From Palsa-343 sp036269135 (lineage in GTDB: Bacteria > Acidobacteriota > Terriglobia > Terriglobales > Acidobacteriaceae), in NCBI GenBank assembly GCA_036269135.1, contig DATASQ010000032.1, positions 1-64,000 of the forward strand: 64,000 nucleotides of DNA. The letters run 5' to 3'. Positions within the stretch are counted from its first letter, which is position 1. Every line of letters begins with the position of its first letter. The translations under genes were made by a program, and so were the position numbers. The notes beneath the pieces were generated by a model that worked only from the letters and a program-made list of their open reading frames with translations, did no database searches and was not told the DNA's origin. Shown piece by piece: positions 15,040-24,955 of the stretch.

Positions 15040-15070
15040 CTCACCACAGAGAACAGGGAGAGCACAGAGG
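15040..15070 (+). repeat. Dispersed 'CACCACAGAG' repeat after a stop codon, copy 1
   Basis: TCACCACAGAGAACAGGGAG followed by AGCACAGAGG begins 7 bp after the radical SAM stop codon. Related copies follow the stop codons at 30029 and 35736 in the same orientation. Confidence 0.75.
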
Positions 15071-15100
15071 GATGATCTGGATCGGCTGAGTGGAATCTGC

Positions 15101-15141
15101 GGGTGCCCACATCTGGCAAAAGCGGCCAGATGTGGGCACCC
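15101..15141. repeat. Palindromic repeat type A, copy 3 (perfect 17-bp arms)
   Basis: GGGTGCCCACATCTGGC (15101-15117) pairs perfectly with 15125-15141 across AAAAGCG. It lies between two convergent genes and could slow transcription from both sides, but no T-run follows. Confidence 0.88.
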
Positions 15142-15156
15142 GGTTCTGTTTCTGAC

Positions 15157-16962
15157 CTACTGGGCCTGGGGAGTAGTTGGCTCCGGGACGGCGTCGGGGT
15201 AGAGGTTTTTGATGGGGGCGGTTTGCTGGTCGCGGAGTTCGGGGTGGGGCAGGGGCTTGCGCGGCATCATCGGGTCGCGCATGGCGGCGTTGTAGACGAA
15301 GATGGCTTCGACGACGGCGGCCTGCTTGAGGTCGTCGGGCTGGAGCTCTTCGTAGACGTCCATGTTGGAGTGATGGGTGCGGGTTTCGTAATCGAGCGGG
15401 TCCTGGATGAACTGGAAGCCCGGAATATCGACTGCGTCAAAGGAGAGGTGGTCGGTGCCGCCGGTGTTGCGCATGGTGATGGTGGTGACGCCGAGGTCCT
15501 TCAGGGGCATGATCCACTGCGCGAAGATGGGCGCGACGGCGGCATTATCCTGGGTGTAGATGCCGCGGATCTTGCCGGAGCCGTTGTCGAGGTTGAAGTA
15601 GGCGGAGATGAGGCGCTGCTCGGGCTTGATCTGGAGCGGGCCGACGGGGCGCCGGATGAACGCGGGCAGGGCGAGCTGGTCGGGCGCGGTGGAAAGAGCC
15701 GCGGAGCCGAAGTGTTCCCTGACATAGCCGACGGAGCCGAGCAGGCCTTGTTCTTCGCCGGTCCAGAGACCGATGCGGATGGTGCGGCGGGGCTGGACGT
15801 GGAGGGCGGTGAGGATGCGCATGACCTCCATGGCGACCAGGGTGCCGGCGCCGTTATCGGTGGCGCCGGTGCCGGCGATCCAGCTGTCGAGGTGGCCGCC
15901 GACCATGACGACCTGATCTTTCAGAGTGGGATCGGTGCCGGGGATTTCGGCGATGGTGTCGTAACCGTGCTGGTTGTCGCCGGTAAATTTGGTCTCGACG
16001 TCCATCTGGATGGAGACGGGGACGTGGGCTTCGAGGAGGCGGTAGACGCGGCCGTAGTTCTCAATGGCCGTGACGACCATGGGGACCTTCATTTTGTGGT
16101 CGGGCATGTAAGCGGTAAAGGTCGGGCCATCGTCGAAGAGGGTGCCGCCGGAGCCGCCGCCGTCGGCTCCATCGCGGCTGGGCATGATGATGGCGGCGAC
16201 CTTCTCGTCGGCGAGGAACTGGGAGACCTTGCCGACCATGGCCATGCGCTCGAGAAAGACGCGGATGCGCTCGGGGGTGATGCCCTCGCGATCGGTCAGG
16301 GGAAACTGGGCCAGGTCTTTGAGCTGCTGGTCGGTGTAGCGGGTGAAGAGAGGCTGATCGACCGGGGGGACGGGCCGCATTTTGCCGAGCAGGACGATTT
16401 TGCCTTCGAGCTTGCCGCGGTATTTGTCGAAGTCCTTTTCGTCCTGGATGTTGACGTAGACGACGTCGCCGGTGACGGGGCCGGCGGTGGCGGGCGACCA
16501 CGGAGCGGCCTGCGCGATGAAGACGGCGGTGTCGGGCGCGGTCATGCGGACCCAGGTGTTGAGCTGCTGCCAGCCCATGCCGAAGTCGCCCCAGTCATCG
16601 AGGTGAGCATTGACGCAGCCCATGGCGGTGAGCTGATCGCGGGTCCACGCATTGGCTTTGGCGAGGTTGGGCGAGCCGGTGAGGCGGGGGCCGATGTCGT
16701 CGGCGAGGGCGGAGGCGTATTGCATGATGCGGGAATGCTCGAAGCCTTCGTCGCGGATGCGCTGATACATATTGAGGTCGATTTTCTCGACGGCGGGCTG
16801 CGGTTCGGACCAGGGGCCGATGGCGGGATCGGTGGAGGCGGCAGCGGCGGGCTCCGATGATTGGGGCGCGGACTTGTGCTTTTTCTGGGCCGGCGCCGCG
16901 AGAGGCAGGGCCATACAGAGAGCAAGAGCGAGGGGAATGGACAGACGGGAGCGTGCGGGCAT
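15157..16962 (-). CDS. Exported M28-family zinc aminopeptidase with PA domain
   Basis: The 601-residue protein starts with a signal peptide (MPARSRLSIPLALALCMALP, cleaved near LAAPA). A protease-associated region lies at about 140-290, followed by the M28 catalytic domain. Zinc ligands and catalytic residues are in VMVGGHLDSW (His, Asp), GATDNGAGT (bridging Asp), WTGEEQGLLGS (Glu-Glu) and MRNTGGTDHLSFD (final His). It should release N-terminal amino acids or dipeptides from peptides in the periplasm or outside. The start at 16962 is set by GGAGG ten bases upstream and the signal peptide; the open frame continues far upstream but that part reads as antisense noise. Monocistronic, convergent with the radical SAM gene. 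Confidence 0.93.
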   Translation of the reverse strand: MPARSRLSIPLALALCMALPLAAPAQKKHKSAPQSSEPAAAASTDPAIGPWSEPQPAVEKIDLNMYQRIRDEGFEHSRIMQYASALADDIGPRLTGSPNLAKANAWTRDQLTAMGCVNAHLDDWGDFGMGWQQLNTWVRMTAPDTAVFIAQAAPWSPATAGPVTGDVVYVNIQDEKDFDKYRGKLEGKIVLLGKMRPVPPVDQPLFTRYTDQQLKDLAQFPLTDREGITPERIRVFLERMAMVGKVSQFLADEKVAAIIMPSRDGADGGGSGGTLFDDGPTFTAYMPDHKMKVPMVVTAIENYGRVYRLLEAHVPVSIQMDVETKFTGDNQHGYDTIAEIPGTDPTLKDQVVMVGGHLDSWIAGTGATDNGAGTLVAMEVMRILTALHVQPRRTIRIGLWTGEEQGLLGSVGYVREHFGSAALSTAPDQLALPAFIRRPVGPLQIKPEQRLISAYFNLDNGSGKIRGIYTQDNAAVAPIFAQWIMPLKDLGVTTITMRNTGGTDHLSFDAVDIPGFQFIQDPLDYETRTHHSNMDVYEELQPDDLKQAAVVEAIFVYNAAMRDPMMPRKPLPHPELRDQQTAPIKNLYPDAVPEPTTPQAQ

Positions 16963-17134
16963 CAGTGATCCTCCGGTAAGTGGAACAGCTGGGGATGAGC
17001 GGAAGAGACAAGGGTACAGAAAAACCGGGACAGGGTACAGGGTGCAGCCGGGAGCGGGGGAAATCTGTTGTGCCTGGGGGGAGTGGGGGGTATGCTGGGG
17101 CACGAATTTCACTCTATGGGTCAGGCCAGGCATT

Positions 17135-20100
17135 ATGGTTCGGGCACGGTGGTGGTGGTTTTGCTGCTTTTTCTGTGGTCTGTTTCCGGTTCTTAACGGC
17201 TGCGGCGGTTCGGGGGCAGGGTCGAGCGGCGGGTCGGGAGGCTCCGGCTCTTCCGGGACGCCGGTGGTGATCTCAGTGGCGGTTACGCCGGCAGCGCCCA
17301 GCGTGGCAGCCGGCCTGACGCAGCAAATGCAGGCGACGGCGCAACTGAGCAACGGCTCCAGCCAGGATGTGACCTCAACGGCAGAATGGACTTCGTCGTG
17401 GCCGAGCACGGCGACGGTGAGCGCGTCGGGGTTGGTGACGGCCCTCAAAACGGGGCCGGTGGTCATTGCCGCAGCGGTGGGAACGGTGAGCGGGAGTGCG
17501 ACGGTCACCGTGGGCGCGGCGGTGGTGACGGGGCTGACGGTTACACCGGGGGCGTCCACGGTGGCGGCGGGGCTGAGCCAGCAGTTCACGGCGATGGGGA
17601 GCTTCTCCGATGGATCGACAGAGAATGTAACGGGAGCTGTGACCTGGTCGTCGGGAACGGCGAGTGTGGCGACGGTGAGCGCGGGTCTGGCGACGTCGCT
17701 GGCGCAGGGGACGTCGACGATTACCGCGAGCAGTGGCGGGGTCAGCGACTCGGCGATGCTGACGGTGACCGCGCCGCTGCCGGCATTTCTGGAGATCGCG
17801 CCGGCGAGCGCGGCGCTGGCGATGGGCAGCACGACGCCGCAGGCGTTCACGGCGACGGAGGTCTACACCGACCACAGCACCCAGGACGTGACGGGCAGCG
17901 CGACGTGGAGCGTGAGCAACGGACTGGTGGCCAGCATCGATGCGAGCGGCGCGGCCAGCGCGACGCGGGCGGGCTACACGAAGGTGGAGGCGGCGGACGG
18001 GAGCCTTTCCGCAACGGCGGGGCTGGCGGTGCTGGCGACGCCGCGGTATCTGTACATTTCAAGCGACTCCGGGCGGGCAATGACGCGGATGGCGGTGCAT
18101 GCGCAGACGGGACAGCCGGTGTACGAAGGGAATCAGACGACGAACAACGACTTCAACATCGGGGGAGAGTGCCTGACGACGGATCCGGCGGGGAAGAATG
18201 TGTACCTCGCCAGCCAGATCCTGGGATCGGGAGGGGCGGGAGAGACGGGGCTGGTGAACCAGTACACGATGGATGCGACGAGCGGCAGCCTGACCGGGAG
18301 CCTGCAGAACCCATACGCATTCACGGAGCCGGTCGGGTGCATCGAGTTTGTGCCGAGCGGGAAGTTCGGGTACGCGATCACGCCGAACGACAACTCAGGA
18401 AATCTTCTGGTGACGTTTTCGGTGGGCGCGGACGGCTCGCTGACGGCAATGAGCTCGATGACGCTGCCCTATCAGCCGTTTGGGCTGGCGGTGGATCCGC
18501 TGGGGCAGTATCTCTATCTGTCGGTGACGCAGCTTGTGACGGGAGGGTCGGCGTGGATCTACGGCTACCGCATCGATGGGACGACGGGGCAACTGACGGC
18601 GATCCAGGGAATGCCGCAGGCGGCGCCGGTTCTTTCGGAGGGGTATTTTGCGTTTCATCCGTCGGGAGATTTTGTTTACTACGCCGATGACACCTACAAC
18701 ACGATCAGCGCATACCGGGTGAACCGGAGCACGGGAGCGCTGACGTTGGTGGGATCGGTGAGCCCCTCCTGCGAACAGCCGCTGGCGGTGCAGTTTTCGC
18801 CGGACGGCACACATGCGTATGCCGCGTGCGGGTTTGGGCCAAACAACAGCGAGGACGCGCCGATGCTTGTGTACGCGGTGGGGGCGGATGGAGGACTGAC
18901 GCAGACGGGTTCTGTGGATGTGGGGATGGACCCGGCGCGGGTGCTGGCGGATCCCTCGGGGAAGTACGTGTACGTGCTGAGCTGGGGTAACGAATACCTG
19001 TTCAGCGGCAGCGGTCCCAGCAGCGCGGGCAGTGTGCTGCTGGTCTTTCCGGTGCAAAGCGATGGGACGCTGGGGGCGGGGACGCAGATCGCCGGACGCT
19101 TTGACGAGGATTCGATGGCGATGCTGGCGGGCGCGCAGCCGGTCGAATGGACGCCGCTGTATGCGTATGTGAGCACGTCCGGCGACAACCTGCTGACGGG
19201 GTATGCGGTGCAGGCGAACGGGACGCTGACGCAGGTGCAGAGCCTGGCAACGCAGGCGAGCCCCTTTGCGGCCAGCATGCTGCCGTGGGGATCGGATCTG
19301 CTGCTGGCTTCACAGGCGGCGGCGCCGAATCTGCAGGCGTATGCGATCGGCAGCAATGGGACGATGGCGGCGGGCGCGCAGTTCGGGCTGGCGGCGCAGA
19401 CGGGCGGGCTGGCAATCGATCCTTCGGGGTTGCGGGCGTACGCTTCGGACGCGACGGCGGGGGCGGTGAACGTCTATGGCTACGGCGGTCTGGCGGGATC
19501 CTGGTCGACGGTATTCAATCCGACGCCGACGCAGCCCTGGACCTTCACGGCGGAGGCGGGGACGGGACCGGTGGCGATGGATCCGTCGGGGCGGTATGTG
19601 ATTGCCGCGAACCAGACGGCGAAGAGCCTCTCGCTGTTCGAGCCGGCCGGAGCCACGCCGACGGCGCCTGCCGCGCTGAGCATGACGCCGCTGGCGATCC
19701 AGATGGATGCCACGGGCAACATTCTCTTTGTGGCCGGCGATGACGGGAGCGTGCATATGCTGGCGAGCAACGGCCTGGGCACGCTGACCGATGAGGCGCA
19801 GGGAAGCACGGCGGGGAACGCGCAGTCGCTGGCGGCGACACCGGATGGGCACTTCGTGTACGCGGCGGGGACGGGCGGACTGAGCGCCTTTGCCGTGAAT
19901 CAGCAGGCGAAAACCCTGACGGCGGTGACGCTGAATCTGGGCGTTTCTCTCGAGTACGCGACCGGGGTGTGGGTGGATCCTTCGGGGAAGTTCCTCTATG
20001 CAGCGGTGAGCAACGGCAGCGTGAACGCAATGTATCTGTTCACGGTGAATGCGGATGGAACGCTGACCCTGACCAGCAGCACGCCGGTGGCGACGCCCAA

Positions 20101-20140
20101 CCATGCCACGTCGATGGTCTTCCGGGAGCAGATTCAGTAG
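17135..20140 (+). CDS. Lipoprotein with Big2 Ig-like repeats and a lactonase-type beta-propeller
   Basis: The 1001-residue protein starts MVRARWWWFCCFFCGLFPVL and has a lipobox at VLNGC, so it is probably lipidated at Cys23. A Gly/Ser linker is followed by three bacterial Ig-like (Big2) repeats, each with the pattern 'sVt...ps.aaGltqQf.AtgtfsDGS.qdVT..vtWsSs..svAtvs..Gl..a' (about residues 40-125, 128-215, 220-305). The rest is a long beta-propeller with repeating 'DPSGKYVYV' units of the 6-phosphogluconolactonase/YVTN type. Such proteins are surface adhesion or unknown binding proteins; lactonase activity is not assured. An upstream open frame from 16772 lies antisense to the peptidase gene and is not used. 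Confidence 0.9.
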   Translation: MVRARWWWFCCFFCGLFPVLNGCGGSGAGSSGGSGGSGSSGTPVVISVAVTPAAPSVAAGLTQQMQATAQLSNGSSQDVTSTAEWTSSWPSTATVSASGLVTALKTGPVVIAAAVGTVSGSATVTVGAAVVTGLTVTPGASTVAAGLSQQFTAMGSFSDGSTENVTGAVTWSSGTASVATVSAGLATSLAQGTSTITASSGGVSDSAMLTVTAPLPAFLEIAPASAALAMGSTTPQAFTATEVYTDHSTQDVTGSATWSVSNGLVASIDASGAASATRAGYTKVEAADGSLSATAGLAVLATPRYLYISSDSGRAMTRMAVHAQTGQPVYEGNQTTNNDFNIGGECLTTDPAGKNVYLASQILGSGGAGETGLVNQYTMDATSGSLTGSLQNPYAFTEPVGCIEFVPSGKFGYAITPNDNSGNLLVTFSVGADGSLTAMSSMTLPYQPFGLAVDPLGQYLYLSVTQLVTGGSAWIYGYRIDGTTGQLTAIQGMPQAAPVLSEGYFAFHPSGDFVYYADDTYNTISAYRVNRSTGALTLVGSVSPSCEQPLAVQFSPDGTHAYAACGFGPNNSEDAPMLVYAVGADGGLTQTGSVDVGMDPARVLADPSGKYVYVLSWGNEYLFSGSGPSSAGSVLLVFPVQSDGTLGAGTQIAGRFDEDSMAMLAGAQPVEWTPLYAYVSTSGDNLLTGYAVQANGTLTQVQSLATQASPFAASMLPWGSDLLLASQAAAPNLQAYAIGSNGTMAAGAQFGLAAQTGGLAIDPSGLRAYASDATAGAVNVYGYGGLAGSWSTVFNPTPTQPWTFTAEAGTGPVAMDPSGRYVIAANQTAKSLSLFEPAGATPTAPAALSMTPLAIQMDATGNILFVAGDDGSVHMLASNGLGTLTDEAQGSTAGNAQSLAATPDGHFVYAAGTGGLSAFAVNQQAKTLTAVTLNLGVSLEYATGVWVDPSGKFLYAAVSNGSVNAMYLFTVNADGTLTLTSSTPVATPNHATSMVFREQIQ

Positions 20141-20209
20141 AGCGGGGCTTGGGGGCCCCGCTCCAGCCGGGAGCTGGGATCTGCTTCGCCGGGGATGACG
20201 GGTCCTTTT

Positions 20210-22081
20210 TTAAAGGACGGCCTGGGGCTCGGCGGGTTGGGGGGTGGAGTCGTCGGGAAGGGGCTCGCGGTGGAGGCCGTCGGCGGGGAAGAAGACGGTG
20301 AAGACGGTGCCGGGGTGGGCGCCGGCGGTACAGCTGCGGACGCTGGCGACGCCGTGATGCTTGCGGATGATCTGATCGCTGACCCACAGGCCGAGGCCGG
20401 TGCCGGTAGCTTCCTTGGTGGTGAAGAAGGGCTCGAAGATGTGGCGGAGGGCGTCGGGGGTGATACCGGAGCCGGTATCAGCGACGGTGACGCGGATGCC
20501 GGGCGTGCCGCGGCGGGTGATGCTGCGGGCGCGGACGATGAGGCGGCCGCCGGCGGGGGTCATGGCATCGAGGGCGTTGCCAATGAGGTTGGCGAAGACC
20601 TGGCGGAGCTCGCCGGCCAGGCAGAAGAGCTGAAGGTTGCCGGGGTAGTCGCGACGGAGTTCGACCTGGAGGGCCTGAATGCGGCCGGTGTGGAGGGTGA
20701 GCACGGAATCGAGGAGCTCGCGGACGTTCGATTCGGCAGGGAGGGTGGACTGGCGGTAGAAGCGGAGGGTCTGCTGCGTGATTTCCGCGACGCGGGTGAC
20801 CTCCTGCTGGGCGAGCTCGGCGAAACGGGCGGGCTCGGGCGCGAGATTTTCCTGGCGGATGAGGAAGAGGAGGTTCATGACGGCTTCGAGCGGGTTGTTG
20901 ATCTCGTGAGCGATGGAGGCGGCGAGACGGCCGGTGGCGGCAAGCTTCTCGGTGCGGCGGAGAGCGACTTCGGCGCGGCGCTGCTCGGTGGTATCGACGA
21001 GGATGGCGCCGACCCAGCGGGTGGAGCCGGGGTCGGTATGGACGGGGTAGAGATGGACGAGCCAGCTGCGGAGGCGGCCGGGCTCGGGCTCCCAGGCGAT
21101 GTCGAGGTTGCGGACCGGGTGGCCGGAGGTGAAGACGGCCTCGATGCACTCCTCGAGGCGGGTGGCTGCGGGGGCGGGCAGAATGCCGCCGACGGTGCGG
21201 CCGATGTGGAGGGCGAAGGCGTAGCCGTTCATGTCGGCGAGGAACTGGTTGACGCGGACGAAGCGGTATTTTCGATCGAAGAAGGCGAAGCCGATGGGGG
21301 CGTTGGCGAGCATGGAGTCGAGGAGCGCGAGGGTTTCGTTGAGGCCGGAACGCTGCTCCTGCATGGAAGCGACCATGCGGTTGAAGGCTTCGGTGAGGTC
21401 GGCGACCTCGTTGCCGGAGGTGACCGGGAGGGGGAAGCCGGCAGTGTCTTCGGGATTCTGACTGAGGCGGCCGGCGGTGCGGATGAGCAGCTCGAGCTGC
21501 CGGGAGGTGGACTCGGCGAGGAGGGCCGCGATGAGGGTACAGGCGACGAGAACGAAGAGAGCCCAGAGGACGGTAATGCGGACGAGGGAGCGGAGGTCCC
21601 GTTCATCCTGGGTGGAGTTGGGGTAGATCCAGACGAGCATGGCGACCTGGCCATCCTGGCGGATGGGGGCGACGGCCTCCCACTGCTTCGCGGTACCGGC
21701 AAAGATGACGGGGCGATCGAGGCGGCGGAGGTAAGATTTTTCCCGGTTGGAGAGGACCAGCTTGCCGAGCACATTGGGGTCGGTGCTGGCGATGGTGCGG
21801 CCCTGCAGGTCGGTGATTTGCGCGGCGTTGACGCTGGGGGCTTCGGCAGCGCTCTGCACGACGCTGTTCAGGGCGTTGGGCTGCCGGCTGTCGGCGGCGA
21901 GCGAGCCTTCGCCGGCGACCATGAACGCCTGGCTTTCGAGGCGGCGGCGCAGGCGCTGGGAGAGCTCGACTCGTTGCTGGCGGACGAGCAGGACGGTGAA
22001 GATGCCCACCACCACGAGTTCAAACAGGACCAGAGCGGTCATGAACTGACCGCGAATCGTACGTGGTCTCAAAAACGGCAT
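20210..22081 (-). CDS. Orphan membrane sensor histidine kinase (HAMP-PAS-HisKA-HATPase)
   Basis: The 623-residue protein has TM1 at 12-33, a periplasmic sensor region, TM2 at about 168-189, a HAMP region, a PAS domain (about 255-370), a HisKA domain with phospho-acceptor His392 in ASIAHEINNPLEAVMNL, and a HATPase with N-box NLIGNALDAM, G1 DTGSGI, F-box FEPFFTTKEATGTGLGL. It autophosphorylates on histidine in response to an unknown periplasmic or PAS-sensed signal. No response-regulator gene is adjacent, so its partner is elsewhere. It converges with the lipoprotein gene; a small hairpin GTCCTTT/AAAGGAC overlaps its stop codon. Confidence 0.95.
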   Translation of the reverse strand: MPFLRPRTIRGQFMTALVLFELVVVGIFTVLLVRQQRVELSQRLRRRLESQAFMVAGEGSLAADSRQPNALNSVVQSAAEAPSVNAAQITDLQGRTIASTDPNVLGKLVLSNREKSYLRRLDRPVIFAGTAKQWEAVAPIRQDGQVAMLVWIYPNSTQDERDLRSLVRITVLWALFVLVACTLIAALLAESTSRQLELLIRTAGRLSQNPEDTAGFPLPVTSGNEVADLTEAFNRMVASMQEQRSGLNETLALLDSMLANAPIGFAFFDRKYRFVRVNQFLADMNGYAFALHIGRTVGGILPAPAATRLEECIEAVFTSGHPVRNLDIAWEPEPGRLRSWLVHLYPVHTDPGSTRWVGAILVDTTEQRRAEVALRRTEKLAATGRLAASIAHEINNPLEAVMNLLFLIRQENLAPEPARFAELAQQEVTRVAEITQQTLRFYRQSTLPAESNVRELLDSVLTLHTGRIQALQVELRRDYPGNLQLFCLAGELRQVFANLIGNALDAMTPAGGRLIVRARSITRRGTPGIRVTVADTGSGITPDALRHIFEPFFTTKEATGTGLGLWVSDQIIRKHHGVASVRSCTAGAHPGTVFTVFFPADGLHREPLPDDSTPQPAEPQAVL

Positions 22082-22174
22082 AACAATCCGGGAAAGCGTG
22101 AAAAAAGAACCACAAGCCAGCCTAAGAAACGAGGAAGCGGTTGTCCATCGGCGCGGCCCTGGCTCGGGTCCGCG

Positions 22175-23221
22175 CTACTGAGCCTGAATGCCCGCCAGCG
22201 CGCCGGCGGGATGGTGCAGTTTTAGTTTCAGGTCTTTGGCGATCTGGCGGCCATGGAAACGGCCGTTTTCGATGAAAATCTCGTTGGTGCGATCGCCGGC
22301 GATGATGACGCCGGCCAGGTAGATGCCGGGAACATTGCTTTCGAGCGAGGCCGGATCGCAGGCCGGGCAGCGGTATTCGCCTTCGATACGGACGCCGAGG
22401 GACTGGAGGAATTCGAAGTCGGGGCGGTAGCCGGTGAGGGCGAGGACGGCGTCATTGGTGACGACGCGGGAGCCTCGCGGGGTTTCGAGGGTGACGGAGT
22501 CGGGATCGATGCGGGTGACGGCGGTGTTGAAGTGGGCGGCGATCTCGCCGTTTTTAATGCGGTTCTCGATGTCGGGGAGGATCCAGTATTTGACGTGGCG
22601 ATGCATGGACGGGCCACGGTGAACGAGGGTGACGCGGGCGCCATGACGCCAGAGTTCGAGGGCGGCGATGGCGGCGGAGTTCTTGCCGCCGATGACGAGG
22701 ACATCGAGTCCGTAATAAGGATGGGGGTCGTCGTAATAATGGCGGACCTTGGGGAGATCTTCGCCGGGGATATTCATGAGGTTGGGCAGGTCGTAGTAGC
22801 CGGTGGCAATGATGAGTTTCTGAGCGCGGCAGGGAGTGGCGCGGCCCAGCGAATCGCGGGTGTGGACCTGGAAATCGAGGTCGTGGCCGGAGACCCGCTC
22901 GACGCGCTGGTACTGGCGGACGTCGAGCTGATAGAACATGGCGACTTTGCGGTAGTACTCGAGGGCCTCATTGCGGGAGGGCTTGGCGTTGGGCGAAGGG
23001 AAGGGAATGTCGCCGATCTCGAGGAGCTCCGAGGTGGTGAAGAACGTCATGTGCGACGGGTAGTGAAAGAGGGAGTTGCAGAGGCAGCCCTTGTCGATGA
23101 GGACGGTGCGGAAGCCGGCGCGCTGGGCGTCGATGGCGCAGGCCATGCCGGTGGGTCCGGCGCCGATGACGAGGACGTCGAAGGAATCGGTGGGCCGGGC
23201 TGCGTTTGGGGAGTCGGGCAT
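22175..23221 (-). CDS. ypdA: YpdA-type FAD/NADPH bacillithiol disulfide reductase
   Basis: The 348-residue flavoprotein has an FAD-binding Rossmann motif near the N-terminus (VLVIGAGPTGMACAIDAQRA), KGCLCNSLFHYPSHMTFFTT typical of YpdA, a second dinucleotide motif VLVIGGKNSAAIAALELWR and a C-terminal VPGIYLAGVIIAGDRTNEIF. YpdA/Bdr reduces oxidised bacillithiol with NADPH through the conserved Cys in the first motif (CLCN), which is present. This suggests bacillithiol is the organism's low-molecular-weight thiol; bsh genes are not in the window. The start at 23221 is chosen because the upstream 42 residues of the frame look non-coding. Confidence 0.92.
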   Translation of the reverse strand: MPDSPNAARPTDSFDVLVIGAGPTGMACAIDAQRAGFRTVLIDKGCLCNSLFHYPSHMTFFTTSELLEIGDIPFPSPNAKPSRNEALEYYRKVAMFYQLDVRQYQRVERVSGHDLDFQVHTRDSLGRATPCRAQKLIIATGYYDLPNLMNIPGEDLPKVRHYYDDPHPYYGLDVLVIGGKNSAAIAALELWRHGARVTLVHRGPSMHRHVKYWILPDIENRIKNGEIAAHFNTAVTRIDPDSVTLETPRGSRVVTNDAVLALTGYRPDFEFLQSLGVRIEGEYRCPACDPASLESNVPGIYLAGVIIAGDRTNEIFIENGRFHGRQIAKDLKLKLHHPAGALAGIQAQ

Positions 23222-23416
23222 GTTCCTTAGATTAGACGATGGGGGCGGGGAGAGGTGGGGCTCGTCTCCCCACTCAAGCCAGAAGATGGCTTGAATGAGC
23301 CACCCGGGGTGTGATGGGCCGTGGCTTTGGGTGTGAACGGAAGTCATCGGTGGTTGGGCTGAAAGGGGAACCTGGCGTGTTCGGGTCGATTAACCTTGGG
23401 GGTAAGGACATTTTTT

Positions 23417-24940
23417 ATGGCGACGATTCGGCAGGACGACTTGATTCAGAGCGTGGCGGATGCGCTGCAGTACATCAGCTACTACCATCCGGTGGATTAC
23501 ATCACGAGCCTGGCGCGGGCGTATGAGCGGGAGGCGTCGCCGGCGGCGAAGGACGCGATGGCGCAGATCCTGGTGAACTCGCGCATGTGCGCGGAGGGGC
23601 ATCGGCCGATTTGCCAGGACACGGGGATCGTGACCGTGTTTCTGAAGATCGGGATGGATGTGCGGTGGGACGCGGCGATGACCGTGCAGGAGATGGTGGA
23701 TGCGGGGGTGCGGCAGGCGTATCTCGATCCCGATAACAAGCTGCGGGCGTCGATATTGGCCGATCCGGCGGGGGCTCGCAAGAACACGAAGGACAATACG
23801 CCGGCGGTGGTGAGCGTGGAGATGGTGAAGGGCGGGAACGTCGATGTCACCGTCGCGGCGAAGGGCGGAGGCAGCGAGGCGAAGTCCAAGTTCGCGATGC
23901 TGAACCCGTCGGACTCGATTGTGGAGTGGGTGCTGAAGACGGTGCCGCTGATGGGGGCGGGATGGTGTCCGCCAGGCATGCTGGGGATTGGGATTGGCGG
24001 GACGGCAGAGAAGGCGATGCTGATGGCGAAGGAATCGCTGATGGATCCGATCGACATGCGTGAGCTGCTGGATCGCGGGCCGAAGAACCGGATGGAAGAG
24101 ATGCGGGTGGAGATCTACGAGAAGGTGAATCAGCTGGGCATCGGCGCGCAGGGGCTGGGCGGGCTGACGACGGTGCTGGACGTGAAGATCCGCGATTATC
24201 CGACGCACGCGGCGAATCTGCCGGTGGCGATGATTCCCAACTGCGCGGCGACGCGGCATGCGCACTTTGTGCTGGACGGGCGTGGGGCGGTGGCGCTCGA
24301 GCCGCCGTCGCTGAAGGACTGGCCGGAGTTGGCCTATGACGTGAGCTCGGCGCGGCGGGTGAATCTCGATACAGTGACGCGTGAAGAAGTGGCGACGTGG
24401 AAGCCGGGCGAAGTGGTGCTGCTGCGGGGCAAGCTGCTGACGGGACGCGACGCGGCGCACAAGCGCCTGATCGAGATGCTGAACAGGGGCGAGACGCTGC
24501 CGGTGGACTTCACGAACCGCTTCATCTATTACGTAGGGCCGGTGGATCCGGTGCGGGAGGAAGTGATGGGTCCGGCGGGGCCGACGACGGCCACGCGCAT
24601 GGATAAGTTCACGCGGCAGATGCTGGAGCAGACGGGACTGCTGGGCATGGTGGGCAAGGCGGAGCGCGGGCCGGCGGCGGTGGAGGCGATTCGCGACAAC
24701 CACGCGGTCTATCTGATGGCGGTGGGCGGCGCGGCGTATCTGGTGTCGAAGGCGATTCGCGCGGCGAAGGTGGTCGCGTTCGAGGACCTGGGCATGGAGG
24801 CCATCTACGAATTCACGGTGGAGGATATGCCGGTGACGGTGGCTGTGGACGCGCAGGGGACTTCGGTACACGAGACGGGACCGCGGGAGTGGAAGCAGCG
24901 GATTCAGACGGAGTTTGCGGGGGTGCCGATTCTGGCGTGA
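23417..24940 (+). CDS. fumA: Class I (4Fe-4S) fumarate hydratase
   Basis: The 507-residue protein interconverts fumarate and malate in the TCA cycle. It is a single chain containing both the alpha-type N-terminal domain (MCAEGHRPICQDTGIVTVFL with the cluster Cys, GAGWCPPGMLGIGIGGTAEK) and the beta-type C-terminal domain (GEVVLLRGKLLTGRDAAHKR, ITGPAGPTT-like GPAGPTTATRMD, VAFEDLGMEAIYEFTVEDMP). The iron-sulfur cluster makes it oxygen sensitive. The frame is open from 23396, but the ATG at 23417 begins the conserved MATIRQDDLIQS. A tandem palindrome-rich repeat follows the stop codon. A class II family lyase is encoded 3.6 kb downstream. Confidence 0.94.
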   Translation: MATIRQDDLIQSVADALQYISYYHPVDYITSLARAYEREASPAAKDAMAQILVNSRMCAEGHRPICQDTGIVTVFLKIGMDVRWDAAMTVQEMVDAGVRQAYLDPDNKLRASILADPAGARKNTKDNTPAVVSVEMVKGGNVDVTVAAKGGGSEAKSKFAMLNPSDSIVEWVLKTVPLMGAGWCPPGMLGIGIGGTAEKAMLMAKESLMDPIDMRELLDRGPKNRMEEMRVEIYEKVNQLGIGAQGLGGLTTVLDVKIRDYPTHAANLPVAMIPNCAATRHAHFVLDGRGAVALEPPSLKDWPELAYDVSSARRVNLDTVTREEVATWKPGEVVLLRGKLLTGRDAAHKRLIEMLNRGETLPVDFTNRFIYYVGPVDPVREEVMGPAGPTTATRMDKFTRQMLEQTGLLGMVGKAERGPAAVEAIRDNHAVYLMAVGGAAYLVSKAIRAAKVVAFEDLGMEAIYEFTVEDMPVTVAVDAQGTSVHETGPREWKQRIQTEFAGVPILA

Positions 24941-24955
24941 CTGGCCGTCACGGGC

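Noticed and set aside
15103..16860. Long plus-strand frame antisense to the M28 peptidase gene
   Set aside because: High GC makes long antisense frames common. It has no recognisable domain, is rich in Gly/Asp/Val as typical shadow translations are, and the minus-strand peptidase has a signal peptide and all catalytic motifs.
20195..22225. 676-codon plus-strand frame antisense to the histidine kinase
   Set aside because: It reads as a Gly/Glu/Ala-rich shadow. The minus strand encodes complete HisKA and HATPase motifs.
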